NCBI RefSeq assembly: GCF_002506515.1
Contig: NZ_DAXS01000005.1
Location: forward strand, 1-14,146
Source of the DNA: Caldivirga sp. UBA161
Lineage (GTDB): Archaea > Thermoproteota > Thermoprotei > Thermoproteales > Thermocladiaceae
DNA: 14,146 bases
Direction of reading: 5' to 3'
This document shows, one piece after another, positions 6,449-11,755 of this stretch. The position numbers and the translations under genes were made by a program. The first letter of the stretch is position 1; every line of letters begins with the position of its first letter. A model generated the notes under the pieces. That model ran no database searches and was not told the origin of the DNA. It saw nothing but the letters and a program-made list of their open reading frames with translations.

Positions 6449-7213
6449 TCACCTAGCTGGTGGTTTACCGGTTAATAATGATTTCTTCAGCAGGTTTATT
6501 GCAAGCGCTGGGTCAACACCCTTAGGGCAAACCTTACTGCACGTACCACTGTAGTGGCATGACCACACACCATTATCTGAGTCAATGACCTTAAGCCTAA
6601 GCACGTAACCCTCATCCCTATTATCAGCGCTCCACCTGTAGGCAGCCGCTAAGGCCTGTGGTCCGAGGTAATTCTTGTTTAGGAATACCATGGGGCATGC
6701 TGCATAGCAGGCACCACACTTTATGCAGTATGAGAATTCCAGGTAATTTAATAGCTGCTCTTCAGTTTGGGGATAGTAGGTGTCTAGCTTCTCGAATTGC
6801 TCCTTCTCATCCTTCCTAATTAACCATGGATCCACAGACTTATGCTTCTCAAAGAAGTCATCCATATCTGTAACGAGGTCTTTAATGGGCTTAAGGTTAC
6901 TTAATGGTTCAACTGTTATTACATCGGTACCCAATTCAAAGGGTTTCGTCTCGCAGGCTAACCGTGGGGTACCGTTAATTACCATTGCGCAGGAGCCACA
7001 TGTGCCCATCCTGCAGCTGTACCTTACCGCCAGTGTTGCATCTTGTGTTGCCTTAATTTTAAGTAAGGCATCAAGGACAGTCTGCCTATTAGTAACCTCA
7101 ACCTTATATTCACTCCACTTATAACCATTGGTCTTAGGATCATAACGCTTAACCCTAAATGTGAATACCCTCCTCTTAATCTCAATCTTAATATCTGCCT
7201 TAGCTGAGGACAT
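6449..7213 (-). CDS. sdhB: Succinate dehydrogenase iron-sulfur subunit
   Basis: A 254-aa protein with the full SdhB cluster set. The [2Fe-2S] ligands are C67, C72, C75 and C87 (SCRMGTCGSCAMVINGTPRL then AC). The [4Fe-4S] ligands are C163, C166, C169 and C229. The [3Fe-4S] ligands are C173, C219 and C225, in CIKCGACYAACP and CHYSGTCSKVCPKG. It passes electrons from the flavoprotein to the SdhC/D anchor in the Krebs cycle and respiratory chain. It is the first gene of sdhB-sdhC-sdhD. No sdhA lies upstream; the next gene is divergent. The ATG at 7213 follows a TATA box by about 34 bp, giving a short leader. Confidence 0.95.
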   Translation of the reverse strand: MSSAKADIKIEIKRRVFTFRVKRYDPKTNGYKWSEYKVEVTNRQTVLDALLKIKATQDATLAVRYSCRMGTCGSCAMVINGTPRLACETKPFELGTDVITVEPLSNLKPIKDLVTDMDDFFEKHKSVDPWLIRKDEKEQFEKLDTYYPQTEEQLLNYLEFSYCIKCGACYAACPMVFLNKNYLGPQALAAAYRWSADNRDEGYVLRLKVIDSDNGVWSCHYSGTCSKVCPKGVDPALAINLLKKSLLTGKPPAR

Positions 7214-7242
7214 ATAATTGATCAGAGATAGGTTAGTGGCTG

Positions 7243-7252
7243 ATTTTTAAAG
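7243..7252 (-). promoter_or_regulatory. TATA box of the sdhBCD operon
   Basis: CTTTAAAAAT on the minus strand, about 34 bp before the sdhB ATG. This predicts a leader of about 8 nt, unlike the leaderless promoters of most neighbours. Confidence 0.5.
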
Positions 7253-7472
7253 CTTATCATCTGCCGAATATTTTACTACACTACTATATGGTGGAAGACA
7301 TTAACATACATAATTTCTTTCATACATTAAATTATAGATATTAAAATATGCTAAATGAAATATGAATTAAGGGTCAATATTCATGAGTTTAAGCGTAACA
7401 GTTAAGTGCGGTAATAAATAGCACATGCGTTTAATCACTTTACGACGCAATTAATCATTTAATGAGTGAGGA
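7253..7472. other. AT-rich divergent intergenic region, no clear gene
   Basis: About 220 bp between the sdhB promoter and the promoter of the DUF1874 gene, strongly AT-rich. Only very short frames are present, such as an 18-codon frame starting ATGGTGGAAGAC near 7288 and a 16-codon frame starting ATGAAATATGAA near 7356. Neither is convincing. Confidence 0.4.
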
Positions 7473-7485
7473 AGATTAATTAACC
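7473..7485 (+). promoter_or_regulatory. TATA-like element of the DUF1874 gene
   Basis: AGATTAATTAACC, centred about 29 bp before the ATG at 7508. Transcription would start near 7505, making the mRNA nearly leaderless from that ATG. Confidence 0.4.
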
Positions 7486-7507
7486 ATATTTGCCAATGGG
7501 GGAAACT

Positions 7508-7867
7508 ATGTCTGAGAATGTAGTATACCTCCTAAATGGGCTGGGATCATGCATGCTGCCGTGTGGAGGCATAATAAGGCTGAACCAAATGAGTGTAGAT
7601 GAGGCTAAGAGTATGGTGCAGGGTAAGAAAATAGTTAGTTACGTTGAAAGGCAGGACACTGCTCAGGCATTATCAACACTACTTGGCGTTAACGTACCAA
7701 TTAACAGCGGGCAATTGGTGGCTAATGACATTAGCATGGGCATACTACTGCACATTAATGGGCAGGTTAACCAGAGTCAGTTGAGTAATTCCGATGAATT
7801 ACTGAAGCTTATTGATAAGGGGGTTATTAAGCTATATAGGGTTCTTATAGATCCATATCCATGTTAA
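7508..7867 (+). CDS. DUF1874 (AcrIII-1/Crn2 ring-nuclease fold) protein lacking catalytic residues
   Basis: A 119-aa protein that reads along its whole length like DUF1874, the family of archaeal-virus AcrIII-1 and host Crn2 ring nucleases that degrade cyclic tetra-adenylate from type III CRISPR. Family landmarks are VYLLNGLGSCMLP (6-18, family YLANAFSxxML), VSYVERQDTAQALSTLLGV (43-61, family SAxGHxxTAxxLSxLLG) and QLSNSDEL (91-98). From memory of SIRV1 gp29, the key residues S11, H47, R85 and E88 align with Gly13, Arg48, Gly85 and Asn88, so cleavage chemistry appears lost. Cys15, Cys19 and C-terminal Cys119 are unusual. The ATG at 7508 is preferred over TTG 7490 and ATG 7496 for its G-run and TATA spacing. 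It is divergent from sdhB and faces a PaREP1 gene; no CRISPR genes are in the window. Confidence 0.8.
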   Translation: MSENVVYLLNGLGSCMLPCGGIIRLNQMSVDEAKSMVQGKKIVSYVERQDTAQALSTLLGVNVPINSGQLVANDISMGILLHINGQVNQSQLSNSDELLKLIDKGVIKLYRVLIDPYPC

Positions 7868-8033
7868 CGCATTCAACTACACGGCATGATTTTTAAACCA
7901 AGTAATCTTTCCTTCAAACTTAAGTTCCATTAAGCTATTGAGAATAAAAGCCTTATGATCTCCCCATTTAATTAAGCGTAAGTTTCACCTCCTTGAGTTT
8001 AGTAGTATTGGCTTAACATAATTACTGTAATAA

Positions 8034-8531
8034 TTACACTGTATAATTTGCAAGCCATTCAACGTGAGGTGAATCAATCTTAACATAATCAACCCCATAC
8101 TTACCCTCATGGAAGCCCCATACGTGTAGGCCATAGGCCCTAGACCAAGCATCATTAATCCTTGGTTCATTAAGCACCATGCTCAATAACCTAGCCGCCT
8201 CGCCGAGAAGGTAAGTAGACCACCTACCCTCCTTAACCGCATCCTGATACTCAGGTAAGTTATACTTCCCTGCAAGCGCCTTAATGCACTCCTCCATAAC
8301 ATTATACAACTCCTCACTAGCCTGCACTGAATCACCTTTATCAATGTACTCCTTAGCCTCATTAAGATACTTCATAATTAATTCGAGCCTAGCCTTAGCA
8401 AGTTCACTTGGATCCAATTGCATAATACTCATTAACGTATACATTATGAAATCTTCAATATCCAACCCCCTCTCCTGAATCTTCTCATAAATAATCTTCG
8501 GTAATTCAATTGAAGCAGCTTCCTTCTCCAC
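8034..8531 (-). CDS. PaREP1-family HEPN-like protein with intact RxxxxH motif
   Basis: A 165-aa soluble, mostly helical protein of the archaeal PaREP1 family, which is multi-copy in Thermoproteales. Diagnostic segments are LNEAKEYIDKGDSVQASEEL (56-75), VMEECIKALAGKYNLPE (78-94), EGRWSTYLLGEAARLL (101-116) and DAWSRAYGLHVWGFHE (127-142). The last contains R131-x4-H136, the HEPN ribonuclease signature, so RNase activity is possible but unproven. The GTG at 8531 is supported by a TATA box 25 bp upstream. It is convergent with the DUF1874 gene. There is no adjacent MNT nucleotidyltransferase, the usual partner of HEPN toxins. Confidence 0.82.
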   Translation of the reverse strand: MEKEAASIELPKIIYEKIQERGLDIEDFIMYTLMSIMQLDPSELAKARLELIMKYLNEAKEYIDKGDSVQASEELYNVMEECIKALAGKYNLPEYQDAVKEGRWSTYLLGEAARLLSMVLNEPRINDAWSRAYGLHVWGFHEGKYGVDYVKIDSPHVEWLANYTV

Positions 8532-8550
8532 AGTTAATAAGGCTGTGGGC

Positions 8551-8562
8551 TAATTAATAAGC
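8551..8562 (-). promoter_or_regulatory. TATA box of the PaREP1 gene
   Basis: GCTTATTAATTA on the minus strand, centred 25 bp before the GTG at 8531, which supports that GTG as a leaderless start. Confidence 0.55.
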
Positions 8563-8585
8563 TCATTACTAAAGCTAGTACTAAC

Positions 8586-8654
8586 TTAAGGGTACTCCAT
8601 TACTGGTAACGTTACTTCACTATCCTCAGCATAATATGCTCTTAAGTTAATCAT
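8586..8654 (-). CDS. Possible 22-aa peptide or gene remnant
   Basis: A very short frame starting MINLRAYYAEDSEVTL and ending at a TAA (8588-8586). Codon choice resembles that of neighbouring genes. The TATA-like element at 8674-8687 lies about 27 bp before its ATG as well as before the divergent 8709 gene, so one AT-rich element could serve both directions. It could be a small peptide, a leader for the PaREP1 gene 54 nt downstream, or the 5' remnant of a lost gene. The frame contains the palindrome GTAACGTTAC (8606-8615). Confidence 0.22.
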   Translation of the reverse strand: MINLRAYYAEDSEVTLPVMEYP

Positions 8655-8673
8655 CCTTACCTCATGAGATTAA

Positions 8674-8687
8674 GCTTTAAGTATAAC
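8674..8687 (+). promoter_or_regulatory. TATA box of the cyclo-ligase-family gene
   Basis: GCTTTAAGTATAAC, centred about 28 bp before the ATG at 8709. It lies inside the longer frame that begins at 8664 and so argues that 8709 is the true start. Confidence 0.6.
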
Positions 8688-8708
8688 GTAGGCTTACTGA
8701 AATTGATT

Positions 8709-9440
8709 ATGGATATTAAGGCTGTTAAGCAGGCTATTAGGGTGAGGGTCTGGAAAATGCTTGAGGAGAGTAATGTTGCAGCATTCCCAAGGCCAGCCTA
8801 CGGCAGGATACCTAACTTCATTGGCTCCCAGGAGGCATGTAGATTAGCTTCAACATTGCCAGAGTTTAAGGTGGCTAAGGTCATTAAGATTAACCCTGAT
8901 TCACCTCAACGTTACTGCAGGGAACTTGCATTGAGGTATGGTAAATTAGTTATTGTACCAACTCCAAGGATTAGGGAGGGATTCCTCCTACTTGACCCAA
9001 GTAGGATACCAAGGCAGTACTATGCTGATGCATCAACTATAGGTGGTTCATTCAAGTGGGGTACACCTATTAAGCCATGGGATGCGCCACAAATAGACTT
9101 AGTGATAATAGGTTCAGTGGCCGTTAATCCTAGTAATGGTAGGAGGCTTGGTAAATCCCATGGCTATGCTGAAATTGAGTGGGGGATAGTTAGCGCATTA
9201 GGTAAGGTGAATGAGGGCACACCGGTGGTGACTACTGTTCATGAACTTCAATTAGTTAATGATGAGATACCCAGGGAGCCCTTCGACCTGCCTGTGGACA
9301 TTATAGTAACACCCAATAGGATTATTAAGGTTAGTAGGATTGATGGGAAGCCAAGGGGCATATACTGGGATTACGTTACGGGTGAATTAATAAAGGAAAT
9401 ACCGCTCCTAGCTGAGTTAAGAAAGATGAATAATGCTTAA
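8709..9440 (+). CDS. 5-formyltetrahydrofolate cyclo-ligase family protein
   Basis: A 243-aa cytosolic protein of the 5-FTHF cyclo-ligase (MTHFS) superfamily, whose classical members convert 5-formyl-THF to 5,10-methenyl-THF with ATP. N-terminal MDIKAVKQAIRVRVWKMLEE matches the family's first helix. VIVPTPRIREGFLLLDP is the second landmark. GSVAVNPSNGRRLGKSHGYA carries the GxRLGxGxGY-type nucleotide loop (here GRRLGKSHGY), followed by EIEWGI; TVHELQLV follows near the C-terminus. Sequence variation in the loop makes it closer to archaeal MTHFS-like proteins, whose substrate may be a modified folate. The ATG at 8709 is chosen over 8664 by TATA spacing. It is convergent with the next gene. Confidence 0.85.
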   Translation: MDIKAVKQAIRVRVWKMLEESNVAAFPRPAYGRIPNFIGSQEACRLASTLPEFKVAKVIKINPDSPQRYCRELALRYGKLVIVPTPRIREGFLLLDPSRIPRQYYADASTIGGSFKWGTPIKPWDAPQIDLVIIGSVAVNPSNGRRLGKSHGYAEIEWGIVSALGKVNEGTPVVTTVHELQLVNDEIPREPFDLPVDIIVTPNRIIKVSRIDGKPRGIYWDYVTGELIKEIPLLAELRKMNNA

Positions 9441-9459
9441 TCTCGCAATGGGATTAAGA

Positions 9460-9957
9460 TTATGAATGCCATGTTACTGAGGATAGTATCCTCCTACCAC
9501 CCTCAATTATTGTAGTGATGTCCTGCTTCACCATATCAAGGTCTAAGTAACGGCTCAGTACGCCTTCCCTATCTAACCCATTGTATTGGAATTCATGTAC
9601 ATCTAGGGCTAATTCCGTTAATAGCATAACATCATTACCGTACTTACACCTCAGTAATGTGGCCACCTTCTTCATGCGTGTGGTGGGCATGACTGCTATT
9701 ATGTAGTCAACGGCCTCAACCCTAATCCTCTCCCTAAGCTTAACGAAGCCGCTAAACTCATTAATCAACTCATTACGGGAAATAGCCGCTAGAGCTGCTA
9801 AGGTAGCTTTCCAACCTTGAAACGCCTTACCGGCTGCGTTTCTATAAAGGCCATTTTCTAGGAACTTTTCAGCTAATTCAAACTCATAAAACGCCTCCTT
9901 TACCCTAATCTCCACGTATTTGCTTAAATCCCTCCATGGGTGTACAATGGGTTCCAT
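9460..9957 (-). CDS. HEPN-like PaREP1-related protein
   Basis: A 165-aa predominantly helical soluble protein. KEAFYEFELAEKFLENGLYR (20-39) followed by NAAGKAFQGWKATLAALAAI (40-59) is a HEPN-type helical hairpin. I recognise this pattern, including IAVMPTTRMKKVATLL (87-102) and LALDVHEFQYNGLDREGVLS (116-135), from PaREP1-annotated proteins of Thermoproteales and Sulfolobales. An RxxxxH nuclease motif is not visible, unlike in the paralogue at 8034-8531, so a structural or binding role is more likely. The ATG at 9957 has a TATA-like ATATATTT about 32 bp upstream. It converges on the cyclo-ligase-family gene with a 19-bp gap. Confidence 0.75.
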   Translation of the reverse strand: MEPIVHPWRDLSKYVEIRVKEAFYEFELAEKFLENGLYRNAAGKAFQGWKATLAALAAISRNELINEFSGFVKLRERIRVEAVDYIIAVMPTTRMKKVATLLRCKYGNDVMLLTELALDVHEFQYNGLDREGVLSRYLDLDMVKQDITTIIEGGRRILSSVTWHS

Positions 9958-9985
9958 TCACGCATCATAATCATTAGGCACCCGC

Positions 9986-9993
9986 AAATATAT
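9986..9993 (-). promoter_or_regulatory. TATA box of the PaREP1-related gene
   Basis: ATATATTT on the minus strand, centred about 32 bp before the ATG at 9957, leaving a leader of only a few bases. Confidence 0.5.
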
Positions 9994-10022
9994 GCTTTCA
10001 CCCATGAATCACTTCCTGTAAG

Positions 10023-10035
10023 GTTTATTTAATTT
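10023..10035 (+). promoter_or_regulatory. TATA box of the trmO-like gene
   Basis: GTTTATTTAATTT, centred about 25 bp before the ATG at 10053, so the mRNA should be leaderless. Confidence 0.55.
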
Positions 10036-10052
10036 CATTTAAATTAAATACT

Positions 10053-10556
10053 ATGGATTATTTATTTAAGCCCATTGGTTACGTGGAGGTTGGCTTCCCA
10101 AAGCCTAATGAACCTGGTAGGGATAGGTATGGGGCTAGGTATGATTTTACTGGTGTTGTGCATGTTTACAATGAGTATGCTGATGGATTACTTGGCCTTA
10201 ATGAGTATTCTCACGTGATTCTAGTGTATGTATTTCACGAGCAGAGGGAGGTTAGGCTGAGGGTTAGGTTAAAGGGTACGGATAAGGAGGTGGGTGTATT
10301 TGCAACTAGGTATCCGTTTAGGCCTAATCCAATTGGAATATCTGTACTGGAGCTTGTTAAAGTTGAGCCACCAAGGCTATGGTTAAGGGGCCTTGATGCT
10401 TGGACAGGGACTCCTGTAATTGATATTAAGCCCTACGACTACTATGATGCCGTTAAGAGGCCTAGGGTCCCTAAGGAATTTGAGGATGAATGGGTGAAGA
10501 GTTGCATTGAAAAGAAATATTGCGAGAAGGCTCCATGGATGGGCCCATGCCGCTGA
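10053..10556 (+). CDS. trmO: TrmO-family tRNA methyltransferase (t6A37 N6-methylation)
   Basis: A 167-aa protein of the TrmO/TsaA (UPF0066) family, which methylates N6 of t6A37 in certain tRNAs using S-adenosylmethionine through a single beta-barrel domain. KPIGYVEVGF (6-15) is the first strand; LNEYSHVILVYVFHEQ (49-64) is the SAM-site region. GVFATRYPFRPNPIGISVLE (81-100) is the family signature, and GLDAWTGTPVIDIKPYD (113-129) is the second hallmark (family DGTPVLDIKPY). Length is typical of archaeal members, which lack the bacterial C-terminal extension. The C-terminal KKYCEKAPWMGPC holds two cysteines. It is monocistronic from a TATA box at 10023-10035; the next gene has its own promoter. 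Confidence 0.92.
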   Translation: MDYLFKPIGYVEVGFPKPNEPGRDRYGARYDFTGVVHVYNEYADGLLGLNEYSHVILVYVFHEQREVRLRVRLKGTDKEVGVFATRYPFRPNPIGISVLELVKVEPPRLWLRGLDAWTGTPVIDIKPYDYYDAVKRPRVPKEFEDEWVKSCIEKKYCEKAPWMGPCR

Positions 10557-10566
10557 TGCCTTAGGG

Positions 10567-10574
10567 TTTATTAA
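10567..10574 (+). promoter_or_regulatory. TATA box of the aspartic-protease-like gene
   Basis: TTTATTAA, centred about 27 bp before the ATG at 10597 and just after the trmO stop. It supports the 10597 start and an independent leaderless mRNA. Confidence 0.55.
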
Positions 10575-10596
10575 CCTAAATGCTGTACCTTCTTTA

Positions 10597-10950
10597 ATGG
10601 GTCATGTATGGGTTAACGCTAGAATTGGTAATGTGGACTTAAGTAAGGTTGTTGAGGTTAAGGCCTTAATTGATACTGGGGCTACCTTGACTGTTATACC
10701 TAGGTCGCTGGCTAATGAACTTGGCTTAAGTATTACTGGCAAGTCAAGGGTTGAGACTGGGGCTGGGATTGTTGAGGTTGATAGGTCTAGGGCTTGGATT
10801 GAAGTTGAAGGTAGGAGTGAGTTAGTGCCTGTGCTTATATCGGATATAATTGATAAGGTTCTAATTGGCGTAACGACACTTGAGGTCCTTGAACTTGAGG
10901 TTGATCCAACCACCGGTAGGTTAAGGGAACGAACACTATTGCTTTATTAA
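10597..10950 (+). CDS. Clan AA (retropepsin-like) aspartic protease family protein
   Basis: A 117-aa single-domain protein. KALIDTGATLTVIPRSLANE (22-41) carries the catalytic Asp26-Thr-Gly and the following hydrophobic strand, as in retropepsin-type half-proteases that must dimerise to build an active site. Near the C-terminus KVLIGVTTLEVLELEVDP matches the VLLGxxxLExLGLxVDP segment of archaeal and bacterial clan AA proteins (the type first named from Archaeoglobus AF_0612). No signal peptide is seen, so it is likely cytosolic; the substrate is unknown. The start at 10597 is preferred to frames entering from inside trmO because the TATA box is 27 bp upstream and the shorter protein begins at the conserved first strand. 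Confidence 0.87.
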   Translation: MGHVWVNARIGNVDLSKVVEVKALIDTGATLTVIPRSLANELGLSITGKSRVETGAGIVEVDRSRAWIEVEGRSELVPVLISDIIDKVLIGVTTLEVLELEVDPTTGRLRERTLLLY

Positions 10951-10963
10951 GGTTGTGCGGAAA

Positions 10964-10976
10964 GATTTATTAAATC
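10964..10976 (+). promoter_or_regulatory. TATA box of the membrane winged-helix gene
   Basis: GATTTATTAAATC, centred 25 bp before the ATG at 10995 (leaderless). It is itself an imperfect palindrome. No TGTAACC box, as found upstream of the cupredoxin gene, is seen here. Confidence 0.55.
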
Positions 10977-10994
10977 ATTAGCGATTAGTATTAA

Positions 10995-11528
10995 ATGATG
11001 AATAAGGAACATAGTGCATTACGTAGCATATTAATCATAATTGGCGTTATTATATTGGGAGTAGGCGCGTACCTGCTTTATGGTGCATTAATTATGGTTA
11101 ATTACATGGCTTATTACCACTGCATGGGCATGATGTGTGGAATGATGGCGTACTACCCATTACTCCTACCCATAGCGTTATTAATCATAGGTGCAATCAC
11201 GGTGATGGCGCCAATAATATTAATCAATGTTAATAATCCCCAAGGATTAAACCATGCAGCATTGCAGGGAGCCACCATGGAGGCTAGTAGCTCCAGTGGC
11301 TACTATGATAAAGTCCTGAGGCTACTGCCTAAGGCTGAACGTGAGGTTCTTGAATACGTGATTAAGTCGGGTGGTGAAGTTTTTCAGTATCAAATAATGA
11401 GGGAAATGGGCTTATCTAAGGTTCAGTCCTGGAGAATTGTACGTAGGCTTGAGGAGAAGGGCTTGGTTGAGGTTGTTAAGGTTAAGGGTAGGAATATAGT
11501 GAAGTTGAAGGATTTTAATAAAGGCTAA
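10995..11528 (+). CDS. Membrane-anchored winged-helix regulator with Met/Cys-rich external loop
   Basis: A 177-aa protein with two membrane spans (about 11-33 and 55-78), joined by a short loop YHCMGMMCGMMAYY (41-54), and a C-terminal winged helix-turn-helix (about 111-173). The winged helix contains EREVLEYVIKSGG, QYQIMREMGLSKVQSWRIVR and RLEEKGLVEV, and is MarR/ArsR-like. With a basic, short N-terminus inside, the Met/Cys/His loop faces outside and the DNA-binding domain is cytoplasmic. His42, Cys43, Cys48 and Met44/46/47/50/51 would suit binding of soft metals such as Cu(I). I infer a one-component metal sensor-regulator, supported by the adjacent convergent copper genes. The fold call is firm; the ligand and target are hypotheses. 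Confidence 0.78.
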   Translation: MMNKEHSALRSILIIIGVIILGVGAYLLYGALIMVNYMAYYHCMGMMCGMMAYYPLLLPIALLIIGAITVMAPIILINVNNPQGLNHAALQGATMEASSSSGYYDKVLRLLPKAEREVLEYVIKSGGEVFQYQIMREMGLSKVQSWRIVRRLEEKGLVEVVKVKGRNIVKLKDFNKG

Positions 11529-11545
11529 CTAAAGATTACTCCACC

Positions 11546-11755
11546 TTAACTATGGCATGAACTGTGTTCATGGCTCTGGGAATTACTACTACCTGAGTTA
11601 CGCATTAGGCTTCTAATGATCCAAACCACTACAAGCACTATGAATACTAGGAACAGTACAGCGATTAATGCACCAATTATCCAACCGAACCACCTAAAGC
11701 CAAACCATGGGCCAGGGCCCCAACCCCACCACCCCCACATGCATGGGCAAGGCAT
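11546..11755 (-). CDS. Small Cys/Trp-rich membrane protein coupled to the cupredoxin
   Basis: A 69-aa single-span protein. The N-terminus MPCPCMWGWWGWGPGPWFGF is rich in Cys, Trp and Gly, a hydrophobic helix spans about 25-47, then RSLMR and a tail SHEHSSCHS with three His and a Cys. Positive-inside puts the CPCM end outside and the His/Cys tail in the cytoplasm. Both ends look able to bind soft metals, so a copper accessory role is likely but unproven. The ATG at 11755 overlaps the cupredoxin stop as TAATG, with a G-rich GGGGTGGTGG directly ahead. A GTG at 11764 is an alternative start. It belongs to the cupredoxin transcription unit and converges on the winged-helix gene. Confidence 0.72.
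   Translation of the reverse strand: MPCPCMWGWWGWGPGPWFGFRWFGWIIGALIAVLFLVFIVLVVVWIIRSLMRNSGSSNSQSHEHSSCHS

Noticed and set aside
7985..7996. Strong GGAGGTG ribosome-site-like sequence on the minus strand
   Set aside because: The only frame after it (GTG AAA CTT ACG CTT AAT TAA) has six codons, so no gene is supported.
9243..9300. Perfect C-box-like ATGATGA
   Set aside because: It lies inside the cyclo-ligase-family coding sequence with no D/D' boxes.
10507..10596. Longer N-terminus for the aspartic-protease-like protein
   Set aside because: The extension overlaps the end of trmO, and the TATA box at 10567-10574 lies inside it; the start at 10597 fits the local promoter rule.
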